Below, one piece after another: positions 1 through 6,112 of a DNA stretch of 17,142 nt. The translations under genes were made by a program, and so were the position numbers. The notes beneath the pieces were generated by a model. That model saw only the letters and a program-made list of their open reading frames with translations, had not been told where the DNA came from and made no database searches. This DNA comes from Pseudomonadota bacterium (GTDB lineage: Bacteria; Pseudomonadota; Alphaproteobacteria; Rhizobiales; Devosiaceae). Position 1 is the first letter of the stretch. Each line of letters starts with the position of its first letter. The stretch spans positions 1 to 17,142 of the forward strand of contig JAEYTY010000086.1 in the NCBI GenBank assembly GCA_023433775.1, given 5' to 3'.

Positions 1-114
1 CCAATGAACCTGTTCCCCACCAACAATTTCGGCGACGCGGCAATTCTGTTCTGTTTCGTCTTCCTCTATCTGGTCTTCGCCGGTCCGGGCGCCTGGAGCG
101 TCAACCAGAAATAG
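1..114 (+). CDS. DoxX family membrane protein, C-terminal part (5' end outside window)
   Basis: Frame 1 is open from the first base to a TAG at 112-114 and encodes the last 37 residues of a protein. The fragment has one hydrophobic helix (about residues 13-27, with an FCFVFLYLVF core) followed by a short tail containing GPGAWS. A DAAILF...LVFAGPGAWS ending is typical of DoxX/DoxD family proteins, which are small four-helix inner-membrane proteins loosely linked to redox or quinone metabolism. The start and the first three helices lie upstream of the window, so the family call rests on the C-terminus only. A strong terminator follows at once. A second DoxX-type gene lies at 7540-7941. Confidence 0.6.
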   Translation, partial: PMNLFPTNNFGDAAILFCFVFLYLVFAGPGAWSVNQK

Positions 115-131
115 GAGCCTCGGCTGAAACG

Positions 132-161
132 AAAAGGCCGCTCATCCGAGCGGCCTTTTTT
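132..161. terminator. bidirectional rho-independent terminator
   Basis: A 12-bp perfect stem (132-143 paired with 148-159) has a 4-base loop and is rich in GGCCGCTC/GAGCGGCC. It is flanked by A-runs on the left and T-runs on the right, so either strand gives a stem followed by a U-tract. It sits between the convergent DoxX fragment (stop 114) and the DUF4282 gene (stop at 165) and can end both transcripts. Confidence 0.9.
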
Positions 162-164
162 GTG

Positions 165-704
165 TCATTCCGGCAGTTTTGGCGGCGTGCGCCGCGCCGT
201 GCGGCGGGGTTTTGCTACTGTCGGTTTGGGATTGACCGGCTTTTCCACCGGCGCCGAGGTAGCGGGTGCGGTGGTTGTCGAATAGGGCACGGGCTCGGTG
301 GCCGGAGTAATGTATTCATCGGCCTCGGCAAAATCGGGGTCTTCGCCTTCCTCGGCAAGGTCGCGGATGGCGTCGCGGACTTCATCGAGCAGCGAAGCCG
401 AATAGCGGCCGCGACCGACCGGGTCAGCGCTCGATTCGTGAGCCTTGAACCAGACCAGCAAGGCCTCGCAACCGATGCGCAGGCCAACAAAGGCCAAGAG
501 GCCGAAAACGACGATTTCGAGAAGGCCCCAGAGCCCGTCGCCAAAGCCGGTTCCGAAGCGGAAGAAGAAATGGCTGATGGCCCAGAGCAGAATACCCGCC
601 AGGCCCAGCGCATAGAAAATCGGCACAAGGCGCGGCGACAGGATGGAATCGAGCCGGAACAGGGTCTGGCGCGTCAGCAGGCGTTTCAGATCGTCCAGGG
701 TCAT
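165..704 (-). CDS. DUF4282 family membrane protein
   Basis: This 179-residue protein has two predicted transmembrane helices (about residues 26-48 and 56-81 from the ATG chosen here). Between them lies a short glycine-rich turn, and after the second an RIGCEALLVWFK segment. That layout, with a conserved 'R..CE.L.V.F' motif after helix 2, matches DUF4282 proteins, whose function is unknown. The C-terminal half is low-complexity, first acidic and then rich in Pro, Thr, Ala and Arg, and is probably a flexible cytoplasmic tail. The ATG at 704 is preferred over the in-frame TTG at 710 because a GAGGA ribosome binding site lies 7 bases upstream of it. The gene is 42 bases downstream of lipB on the same strand and is probably co-transcribed; no link to lipoate metabolism can be inferred. 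Confidence 0.75.
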   Translation of the reverse strand: MTLDDLKRLLTRQTLFRLDSILSPRLVPIFYALGLAGILLWAISHFFFRFGTGFGDGLWGLLEIVVFGLLAFVGLRIGCEALLVWFKAHESSADPVGRGRYSASLLDEVRDAIRDLAEEGEDPDFAEADEYITPATEPVPYSTTTAPATSAPVEKPVNPKPTVAKPRRTARRTPPKLPE

Positions 705-746
705 GATCAAGTCCTCGATTTTCGGCTGGTTCGTAAATTGGGCGGC

Positions 747-1484
747 TCAGGCCGGCATGGCAAGTGGCTCGCTCGCATGTCTGGTCGACCCAAACAAGTC
801 TTCGAAGCGCGCGCGCAGCACCGAATCGACCTCCGCCATGGAAATCAGCGTACCCAGATCCTCGAAACTGGTCACACCCTGATCAGCGATGCCGCAGGGG
901 ACGATGCCGTCATAATGGCCCAGATCGGGCGCGATATTGAGCGATATGCCATGAAAGGTCACCCATTTGCGCACGCGCACGCCGATGGCGGCAATCTTGT
1001 CTTCGCGGCCAAGCCCCTTGTCGGGCCGCTGCACCCAGACGCCGACGCGCCCTTCACGCCGCTCGCCGGTAATATTGTGGGCGGCGAGAGTATCGATCAC
1101 CCATTGCTCCAGCCCCTGCACCAGGCAGCGGATATCGCGGCCGCGCTGTGTCAGGTCGAGCATGACATAGGCCACGCGCTGGCCGGGTCCGTGATAGGTA
1201 TATTGCCCGCCACGGCCAGCCGGAAAAACCGGAAAGCGTGGATTGAGCAGGTCTTCGGAACGCGCGGAGGTGCCGGCTGTATAAAGGGCAGGGTGCTCAA
1301 GCAGCCACACGGCCTCGCTTGCCTTGCCATTGGCTATGTCCGCCACGCGGGCGTCCATCATCGCCAGCGCGTCTTCATAGCCCAGCGGCGCCTCAAAAAT
1401 GCGCCACTCGACCGGCTGCCCGTCGATGCGATGCAATTTTGAACGAATTTGGCACGCTTCCGGCGCTGCTGTTAATTCTTCCAT
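747..1484 (-). CDS. lipB: lipoyl(octanoyl) transferase LipB
   Basis: LipB moves the octanoyl group from octanoyl-acyl carrier protein to the lipoyl domains of 2-oxoacid dehydrogenases and the glycine cleavage H protein. This is the first step of protein lipoylation and occurs in the cytoplasm. The 245-residue protein carries the family landmarks: a substrate-pocket motif RGGQYTYHGPGQ (91-102), the catalytic lysine in DKIAAIGVRVRKW (Lys163), and the catalytic cysteine in GIVPCGI (Cys197). Length and motif spacing are normal. The ATG at 1484 has an AGG-containing site about 10 bases upstream. lipB is divergent from the FliN-like gene (79-base gap) and lies upstream of the DUF4282 gene. The start codon overlaps a CtrA-like sequence at 1471-1486. 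Confidence 0.97.
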   Translation of the reverse strand: MEELTAAPEACQIRSKLHRIDGQPVEWRIFEAPLGYEDALAMMDARVADIANGKASEAVWLLEHPALYTAGTSARSEDLLNPRFPVFPAGRGGQYTYHGPGQRVAYVMLDLTQRGRDIRCLVQGLEQWVIDTLAAHNITGERREGRVGVWVQRPDKGLGREDKIAAIGVRVRKWVTFHGISLNIAPDLGHYDGIVPCGIADQGVTSFEDLGTLISMAEVDSVLRARFEDLFGSTRHASEPLAMPA

Positions 1485-1486
1485 AA
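1471..1486. promoter_or_regulatory. candidate CtrA-binding site (one mismatch)
   Basis: The sequence GTTAA-N7-ATAA matches the reverse of the alphaproteobacterial CtrA consensus TTAA-N7-TTAAC at 8 of 9 positions. It lies over the lipB start codon and 78 bases upstream of the FliN-like start. CtrA controls flagellar genes in many alphaproteobacteria, which makes the position suggestive. A match of this quality is expected a few times by chance in 17 kb, so this is only a candidate. Confidence 0.25.
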
Positions 1487-1563
1487 CCAGACCTGACCAA
1501 GTCTGTGCGCAACGAATCTATGCCGCCTCGCGGCTTGGTTATCCTGCGCATCGGCATGTATGT

Positions 1564-1797
1564 ATGAGCACACTGGACAATATAGAAGTCGAAATCACGG
1601 TCGAGCTTGGCGCCACCACCATGCCGATCCACCATTTGCTCCGCATGGGCCGTGGCGCCGTCATCGAACTCGACGCGACCGAGAACGACCCGTTGCGCAT
1701 CTATGCCAACAATACGCTGGTGGCGCAGGGCGAAGTGAATGTCGAAGAAGGCCATTTGCGGGTTTTCGTGACCGAGAAAATCTACAAGGCAGGCTGA
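1564..1797 (+). CDS. short FliN-like (SpoA domain) flagellar motor switch family protein
   Basis: This 77-residue protein consists of essentially one SpoA (surface presentation of antigens) domain, the C-terminal domain shared by FliN, FliM and the type III secretion protein YscQ. Visible hallmarks are VEITVELGATTMPIHHLLRMGRG, then a 'VIELD...PLRIYANNTLVAQGEV' strand-turn segment and a basic C-terminus. In FliN this domain builds the cytoplasmic C-ring that sets rotation direction. The ATG at 1564 is chosen because homology begins directly after it; no clear ribosome binding site is visible. The usual FliN N-terminal extension is missing and no other flagellar gene is in the window. It may be a true FliN, a switch accessory protein, or a relic. 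It is divergent from lipB and followed by a hairpin. Confidence 0.8.
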   Translation: MSTLDNIEVEITVELGATTMPIHHLLRMGRGAVIELDATENDPLRIYANNTLVAQGEVNVEEGHLRVFVTEKIYKAG

Positions 1798-1803
1798 GCA
1801 TTG

Positions 1804-1825
1804 GCCGCTGCAAAGCGGCTCAATT
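1804..1825 (+). terminator. weak hairpin terminator after the FliN-like gene
   Basis: A 6-bp perfect stem (GCCGCT, 1804-1809, with AGCGGC, 1814-1819) is capped by a stable GCAA tetraloop, six bases after the stop codon. Only a diluted T-rich run follows, ending in TTTT about 12 bases later, so termination may be partial. Confidence 0.4.
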
Positions 1826-1867
1826 CGCCTTTTATCCGCAGGCAAACAGAATTCTCCGATTTAACCG

Positions 1868-1896
1868 CTTGAGGTTGTGCAACAGCTTTGCTACAT
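1868..1896 (+). promoter_or_regulatory. promoter of tRNA-Leu
   Basis: CTTGAG (1868-1873) and CTACAT (1891-1896) are separated by exactly 17 bases. Each hexamer matches the housekeeping-sigma consensus described for rhizobia-type alphaproteobacteria (CTTGAC-N17-CTATAT) at five of six positions. Transcription would begin near 1903, giving a leader of about 40 bases before the tRNA. Confidence 0.5.
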
Positions 1897-1944
1897 CCCC
1901 ACTCGCTTCGGGACCTTTGGCCCCGCAGCTTCTACCACACTCGT

Positions 1945-2029
1945 GCGGTCGTGGCGGAATTGGTAGACGCGCAGCGTTGAGGTCGCTGTATCGCAAGATG
2001 TGGAAGTTCGAGTCTTCTCGACCGCACCA
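1945..2029 (+). tRNA. tRNA-Leu(GAG)
   Basis: An 85-nt cloverleaf: the acceptor stem GCGGTCG (1945-1951) pairs perfectly with CGACCGC (2019-2025), followed by discriminator A and an encoded CCA (2027-2029). The anticodon stem CAGCG/CGCTG encloses the loop TTGAGGT, giving anticodon GAG, which reads CUC and CUU leucine codons. The D-arm (GGCGGAATTGGTAGACGC), the long class II variable arm and the TTCGAGT T-loop are all present. It has its own promoter-like sequence upstream and a bidirectional terminator downstream. Confidence 0.96.
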
Positions 2030-2049
2030 GTCACTTCGGTGAACCATAA

Positions 2050-2073
2050 AAAGCCGCCTTGGGCGGCTTTTTT
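2050..2073. terminator. bidirectional rho-independent terminator
   Basis: A 9-bp perfect stem AAAGCCGCC (2050-2058) with GGCGGCTTT (2062-2070) has a 3-base loop, a T-run to 2073, and an A-run on the left side (2048-2052). It ends the tRNA-Leu transcript rightwards and the GFA-like gene leftwards. Confidence 0.9.
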
Positions 2074-2088
2074 GTTGCTGGCTTGGTT

Positions 2089-2625
2089 CTAGAGCGAGGC
2101 TTTTCGGGCGATATCGATCTTGGGCACCTTGAAGCCCATGGCGATCCAGGCCCAGAGCAGTTTGGCATAGAATCCGAAAGTGGCGCCCTTGCCGGAGGGG
2201 ATTGTGTCGTCCAGCGTCACGCCGTCCGGCAGGTCACTGGTTACGGTGCGGATGTCGAGGGCCGGGCGCGTGTTTTCCGGCCAGAGCGTGGCGTAGAGAC
2301 TGATCCAGTGGCCGGCCTGGAACTCCAGGAAGACGGGCGTATTGCAGCATGTGGTGACGACGCGGCGCGTCGGCGCGTCATCGCTCAGCCGCGTTTCGCT
2401 CAAAAGGCCGGTGCCGTCCGGAAAGCTGATACGATCCTTGCGATAGAGAATATAGGGCGTGCCGCCATTTTCACTCACCGGGGGCATGGCCGGATCGACC
2501 GCCGCCATCCGCCGGGCGGCCTCGCGGCATGAATTGCAATGGCATTCGGCGGCAATGAATGGCTCGCCGGACAGCTCAATGTGGAATTTGCCGCAGCGGC
2601 AGGCTAGGGTGGTCGTCTGGGACAT
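2089..2625 (-). CDS. GFA/CENP-V-like zinc-binding protein (DUF6151-type)
   Basis: The 178-residue protein has the cysteine pattern of the GFA (glutathione-dependent formaldehyde-activating enzyme) fold: C-x-C at 9/11, C-x-C-x2-C at 28/30/33 (CHCNSC), and a Cys pair at 93-94. In this fold the cysteines bind structural and catalytic zinc ions. The third cluster is a CC doublet rather than the usual spaced pair, which fits the DUF6151 branch better than characterised GFA. The activity is unknown; the formaldehyde name should not be taken as function. The ATG at 2625 has a good AGGAGA ribosome binding site nine bases upstream. It lies 78 bases downstream of the MmcQ/YjbR gene on the same strand. 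Confidence 0.75.
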   Translation of the reverse strand: MSQTTTLACRCGKFHIELSGEPFIAAECHCNSCREAARRMAAVDPAMPPVSENGGTPYILYRKDRISFPDGTGLLSETRLSDDAPTRRVVTTCCNTPVFLEFQAGHWISLYATLWPENTRPALDIRTVTSDLPDGVTLDDTIPSGKGATFGFYAKLLWAWIAMGFKVPKIDIARKASL

Positions 2626-2703
2626 ATTCTATCTTCTCCTGATCAATCGTCTGATTTGCAGACGAGCAGGGAAGGTGCAATTCGACACCCGCCTTAGGCC
2701 ATT

Positions 2704-3042
2704 TTAGTCATGGCCTCGGCGCCGGTAGGCCCAGGCATCCCCGATGCGCAGCGAAAGCTCTTCGTCGCTGATCCGGTCAAGCCGAACCAGCACGGCCTCT
2801 TGGCCGATTTCGCTCTCGGTCTCGAAATAGATATCGGGCGAAATTTCGAGCAGCAGGATTTTCTGGTCGATCGGGCAGAGAAGGGCGAGCACGTCTTTTT
2901 CCCTCAGTGACACAAAGGGTTGTCCCGCAATTGTGAGGGCGGGGACGTCGTCGCCTGTGGCGCGCTCCACCTCGGCCAGACCGCGCCCGCGCGCCAGATT
3001 TTCAATGCGGTCCATGTGAACCTGCGTCGCTTTTTCGTTCAT
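2704..3042 (-). CDS. MmcQ/YjbR family protein
   Basis: A 112-residue protein with the compact MmcQ/YjbR fold pattern: a helix (MDRIENLARG), then 'LTIAGQPFVSLREKDVLALLCPIDQK', then 'ETESEIGQEAVLVRLDRISDEELSLRIGDAWAYRR', the last stretch being characteristic. The family resembles DNA-binding CyaY-like folds but has no established biochemical role. The reading frame stays open upstream to 3336, but the ATG at 3042 is chosen because family similarity begins there and a GGGAG ribosome binding site lies about nine bases before it. It is divergent from mgtE with 129 bases between the two starts. Confidence 0.75.
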   Translation of the reverse strand: MNEKATQVHMDRIENLARGRGLAEVERATGDDVPALTIAGQPFVSLREKDVLALLCPIDQKILLLEISPDIYFETESEIGQEAVLVRLDRISDEELSLRIGDAWAYRRRGHD

Positions 3043-3171
3043 GGTCTTGGCTCCCGGTCCGGATATGCGCTGCAGTGCATCAAAAAAGCTTGGGCCACAC
3101 TGGCGCATTACCCTGCGGTTGGCTACAGCTTGTCCTGCCCCTGAAACTCCAGGAAACGCAAAGGGCTCCCT

Positions 3172-4587
3172 ATGAGCGAAGAATTCCAGAACGAGCCGGG
3201 CGCGGAAGCCGGGCAGGATATCAATGTGTTCCGCGGCGCGGATGGGCGTATCAGCCCGCTGTGGCTCGAGCGCCTGCGCGCCTTCATGGAGGCGTCGCGC
3301 GCCGAAGATGTGGCGCTGGTCATGGCGCCCCTGCACACCTCCGATACAGGCGATGTGCTTGAGCAGCTTGATGGCGACGAACGCGTAGCGCTGGTCCAGA
3401 TGCTGGGCGATGCATTCGATTACTCGGCGCTCACCGAGGTTGACGAAAGCGTGCGCCTCGAAATCATGGAAGCGCTCCCCAATGCCGAAATCGCCCGCGG
3501 CATGGTGGACCTCGACAATGACGATGCCGTCTTCCTGCTCGAAGATCTGGAGCCGCAGGATCAGGACGAAATTCTGTCGGCGCTGCCGACCTTCGAACGC
3601 TTAAGCCTCAAGCGCAGTCTCGACTTTCCCGAAGAATCCGCCGGCAGGCGGATGCAGACCGATTTTATCGCCATTCCCCCATTCTGGACTGTCGGCCAGA
3701 CCATCGACTATCTGCGTGTCGAGCCTGACCTGCCCGACGAATTCTACCAGATCTACGTGGTCGACGCGGCCTACAAGGTATTGGGCACCGTGCCGCTGGA
3801 TCGCGTGCTGCGCTCCCAGCGGGTGACCAAGATCGATGCGATCATGAACACCAACCAGGTGGTGATCGACGCTGGCGAGGATCAGGAAGAGGCAGCACGC
3901 GCCTTCGAACGCTACGACCTGGTGGAAGTCGGCGTGGTCGACGAAAGCGGCCGGCTGGTCGGTGTGCTGACCGTCGACGACATGGTCGACGTTATCCACG
4001 AAGAGGCCGACGAGGACTTCAAGCTGATGGCCGGCGTGGGCGACGAGGATATCTCGGATTCCACTGTCGATACCGTGCGTAGCCGCGCCCCCTGGCTGGT
4101 GGTCAATCTGGTCGCGGCCGTGCTGGTTTCGCTGGTGATCGGGCTGTTCAACGCCACCATCGAACAGATGGTCGCCCTGGCCGTCCTGATGCCCATCGTG
4201 GCTTCGATGGGCGGCAATGCCGGTGCGCAGACCATGACCGTGACCGTACGCGCCCTCGCCATGCGTGAGCTGGATGGTGGGCGCCTGCGCCGCCTCATCC
4301 GCCGCGAAATGGTGGTTGGGCTGTTGAATGGCGTCATTTTCGCCATTCTGATCGGTGTGGTGACGGCATTGCGCTATGGCAATATCAGCCTGGGCATCGT
4401 GATTGCCCTCGCCATGATCATCAATCTCATGGTGGCCGGCACGGCGGGAATTCTCATTCCTCTGACGCTGGATCGCCTCAAGGCCGATCCAGCCATCGCC
4501 TCGGCGGTGTTTGTAACAACCATCACCGATGTCATTGGTTTCTTTGCGTTTTTGGGCATAGCCGGGCTCTGGTTCGGCCTGTTCTAG
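3172..4587 (+). CDS. mgtE: magnesium transporter MgtE
   Basis: MgtE is a dimeric, Mg2+-gated magnesium channel of the inner membrane. The 471 residues follow the family order: an acidic alpha-helical N domain (about 30-145), a pair of CBS domains (about 160-275), an acidic connecting helix (EEADEDFKLMAGVG, 277-290), and a five-helix membrane domain (about 305-470). The pore signature is clear at 341-354 (PIVASMGGNAGAQT). In studied MgtE proteins, Mg2+ bound between the N and CBS domains closes the pore; the many Asp/Glu residues here fit that. The ATG at 3172 follows an AAGGG motif eight bases upstream. I see no M-box-type leader, only 129 bases of shared upstream region with the YjbR gene. 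Downstream there is only a short hairpin without T-tail (4595-4614). Confidence 0.96.
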   Translation: MSEEFQNEPGAEAGQDINVFRGADGRISPLWLERLRAFMEASRAEDVALVMAPLHTSDTGDVLEQLDGDERVALVQMLGDAFDYSALTEVDESVRLEIMEALPNAEIARGMVDLDNDDAVFLLEDLEPQDQDEILSALPTFERLSLKRSLDFPEESAGRRMQTDFIAIPPFWTVGQTIDYLRVEPDLPDEFYQIYVVDAAYKVLGTVPLDRVLRSQRVTKIDAIMNTNQVVIDAGEDQEEAARAFERYDLVEVGVVDESGRLVGVLTVDDMVDVIHEEADEDFKLMAGVGDEDISDSTVDTVRSRAPWLVVNLVAAVLVSLVIGLFNATIEQMVALAVLMPIVASMGGNAGAQTMTVTVRALAMRELDGGRLRRLIRREMVVGLLNGVIFAILIGVVTALRYGNISLGIVIALAMIINLMVAGTAGILIPLTLDRLKADPAIASAVFVTTITDVIGFFAFLGIAGLWFGLF

Positions 4588-4728
4588 GCCGGCCCAGCCG
4601 TGCGCCCGCGGCTGTGGAGTGTTGCAGTTTCGTCGCTTGCCAAGGCATGGGCTCAGGGTTAACGATTTGCTATCGGCTGGCGGGGTGAGCCCCGAAGGCC
4701 GTAGTGAAAGGCTGACAAGGAGCGATAT
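4588..4728 (+). other. mgtE downstream region / leader of the small membrane ORF
   Basis: A gene-poor stretch. It holds a 6-bp hairpin (CAGCCG, 4595-4600, with CGGCTG, 4609-4614) just past the mgtE stop, with no T-tract, a poor TTGCCA-N16-TTAACG promoter-like pair at 4637-4664, and a clear nested stem at 4670-4704 described separately. I see no RNA gene or known riboswitch motif that I can name. Confidence 0.4.
4670..4704 (+). promoter_or_regulatory. structured leader hairpin upstream of the 33-residue ORF
   Basis: Nested stem: the outer arm CTATCGGC (4670-4677) pairs with GCCGTAG (4698-4704), leaving one bulged T. A 3x3 internal loop follows, then the inner arm CGGGG (4681-4685) pairs with CCCCG (4690-4694) around a TGAG loop. 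It ends 12 bases before the AAGGAG site of the small ORF. The 9-mer CCGAAGGCC occurs both in this hairpin (4692-4700) and inside the ORF (4741-4749). It could be a 5' UTR regulatory element; I do not recognise it as a known riboswitch class. Confidence 0.4.
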
Positions 4729-4830
4729 ATGCGAAGTCAACCGAAGGCCAATATATGGCGCGCAGCGAGCTGGACACTGGTTTGTCTGCTGTCGATGGGA
4801 CTGGTTTTCTCCGTGGTTGCTGGCGCCTGA
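4729..4830 (+). CDS. small single-helix membrane protein, 33 residues (uncharacterised)
   Basis: ATG at 4729 to TGA at 4828-4830. An AAGGAG ribosome binding site (4717-4722) lies six bases upstream, among the strongest in this window. The peptide starts with a basic, polar stretch (MRSQPKANIWRAAS) and continues into one hydrophobic helix of about 19 residues (WTLVCLLSMGLVFSVVAGA), so a positive-inside single-pass inner-membrane protein is predicted. No family is recognised. It could also be read as a signal peptide without a mature domain, or as a leader peptide. It lies between mgtE and the GST gene on the same strand and is followed at 4864 by a strong hairpin, which would make it a separate short transcript. 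Confidence 0.55.
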   Translation: MRSQPKANIWRAASWTLVCLLSMGLVFSVVAGA

Positions 4831-4863
4831 TTTCAGCGCTGGAGTTCTTCACTAAACAGATTG

Positions 4864-4896
4864 CGAAGGGCGCCCCGGCCACTGGGGCGCCCTTCG
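4864..4896 (+). terminator. strong GC-rich hairpin, probable terminator or leader stem
   Basis: A 13-bp perfect stem CGAAGGGCGCCCC (4864-4876) with GGGGCGCCCTTCG (4884-4896) has a 7-base loop. Only TCTT follows, not a proper T-run, so classical intrinsic termination is uncertain. It stands 33 bases after the small ORF and ends 21 bases before the preferred GST start, so it could instead act in the GST 5' UTR. Confidence 0.55.
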
Positions 4897-4917
4897 TCTT
4901 GAATGGAAACAAAGCCG

Positions 4918-5595
4918 ATGAAGCTTTTGATTGGAAATAGGAATTATTCGACGTGGTCGCTGCGTCCATGGCTTGTGCTCCGCCATTTCGGCATCGATTT
5001 TGAGGACGAGGTTCTGCAATTGTCTGGCGATGGCTGGCGCGACGTGCTCGCCCGGCGCTCGCCAACCGGCATGGTTCCGGTATTGATCGACGGCGATCTT
5101 GTCCTGCCCGAAACCATCGCCATCATCGAATATCTGGCTGATCGTTTTCCGGAGAAGGCCATCTGGCCACAGGACCTGTCGGATCGGGCCCTGGCCCGGG
5201 CCGCATCGGCCGAAATGCACGCCGGTTTCAGCACCCTGCGCAATCTGGCCCCGATGAACCTGCGCGCCTCTCATCCCGGCCGGGTTGATCTCGATGCCGT
5301 GCGCAAGGATCTGCAGCGCGTTGAAACGCTATGGGGCGAACTGTTGCAGCGTTCCGGCGGGCCTTATCTTTTCGGCGAATTTTCTGCTGCTGACGCCATG
5401 TTTGCGCCCCTTGCCACCCGGTTGCGCACCTACGATCTGCCGGCGTCAGACACGGCCAGCGCCTATGTCGAGGCTATATACAGTCTTCCCGCTTTCCAGG
5501 AGTGGCTGACCCTGGCTCTGCGAGAGCCATGGATCGTCGACAAGGACGAGATCGATGTCATCCAGGGCCGCGTCGCGCCGGGCACACTGGCATGA
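4918..5595 (+). CDS. glutathione S-transferase family protein
   Basis: A 225-residue cytosolic GST-like protein. The thioredoxin-fold N-terminal domain (about 1-80) shows MKLLIGNRNYSTWSLRPWL, the cis-proline loop SPTGMVPVL, and the glutathione gamma-glutamyl site as PETIAIIEYLAD. An all-helical C-terminal domain (about 90-215) follows. The E-[ST] pair reads Glu-Thr where most relatives have Glu-Ser. The start at 4918 is preferred because homologous proteins begin with this MKLLIGN segment; an in-frame ATG at 4903 adds five residues, and neither has a clear ribosome binding site. The substrate is unknown. The stop overlaps the start of the DUF1489 gene (ATGA), implying translational coupling. 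Confidence 0.87.
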   Translation: MKLLIGNRNYSTWSLRPWLVLRHFGIDFEDEVLQLSGDGWRDVLARRSPTGMVPVLIDGDLVLPETIAIIEYLADRFPEKAIWPQDLSDRALARAASAEMHAGFSTLRNLAPMNLRASHPGRVDLDAVRKDLQRVETLWGELLQRSGGPYLFGEFSAADAMFAPLATRLRTYDLPASDTASAYVEAIYSLPAFQEWLTLALREPWIVDKDEIDVIQGRVAPGTLA

Positions 5596-6017
5596 TCCAT
5601 ATGGTGAAGCTGTGCGTGGGCATTTCGAGCTATGAAGAGCTCGAAAGCTACCGGAACGAGCGCGCCCATTGGTGGGGCGCCGATTATGGCGAGGACGTCC
5701 ATGTGCACCGCACGCGCATGATGCCCAAGCGCGCCGCCGAGATGGAAGGTTTGAGCTCCATCTATTGGGTGATTTCGGGAGCAATTGTCTGCCGGCAGCC
5801 GATTTTGCGCCTGGCGCCCTATACGGACGCCGAGGGTAAGGACTATTGCGACATCGTCATGTCCCGCGACATGGTCCGCACCATTCCCTATCCCAAACGG
5901 CCTTTTCAGGGTTGGCGCTATCTGCGCCCAGAGGATGCGCCGCCTGATCTGGGCGCCAATGATGAAGGCAATTCGGCAGAACTGGCTGCCGAACTGGCGC
6001 GCATGGGCCTGCTTTAA
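5592..6017 (+). CDS. DUF1489 family protein
   Basis: A 141-residue soluble protein of the alphaproteobacterial DUF1489 family, recognised from its start (MVKLCVGISSYEEL), the 'H.TRMMPKRAAE...SIYWVISGAIVCRQPI' core and the 'TIPYPKRPFQGWRYL' segment near the end. Function is unknown in the family; no catalytic motif is evident to me. The ATG at 5592 overlaps the GST stop by ATGA, so the two are almost certainly one operon; a second in-frame ATG at 5601 could also serve. The tail after residue 120 is acidic (PPDLGANDEGNSAELAAEL). Confidence 0.85.
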   Translation: MIHMVKLCVGISSYEELESYRNERAHWWGADYGEDVHVHRTRMMPKRAAEMEGLSSIYWVISGAIVCRQPILRLAPYTDAEGKDYCDIVMSRDMVRTIPYPKRPFQGWRYLRPEDAPPDLGANDEGNSAELAAELARMGLL

Positions 6018-6112
6018 CGGTGATCGCGGTTATTTAGCTCTTGTTCACCATCAAGCCTCTTGTGCCGGGAGGCCGAAAACCACACACTTCACCTGACTGA
6101 TTTGGGGGACCG

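Noticed and set aside
1450..1466. TGGCAC resembling a sigma-54 -24 element upstream of the FliN-like gene
   Set aside because: The -12 element is missing (CGGCG instead of TTGCA at the needed spacing) and the sequence lies in the lipB coding region.
3043..3336. N-terminal extension of the MmcQ/YjbR frame up to 3336
   Set aside because: It would overlap the mgtE start region, has no family similarity, and the ATG at 3042 has a proper ribosome binding site.
4637..4664. TTGCCA-N16-TTAACG as promoter for the small ORF
   Set aside because: The -10 matches the consensus poorly; not strong enough to annotate as a promoter.
3601..4740. 379-codon minus-strand frame opposite mgtE
   Set aside because: mgtE is unambiguous on the plus strand, and the antisense product is low-complexity His/Asp/Gly sequence without family features.
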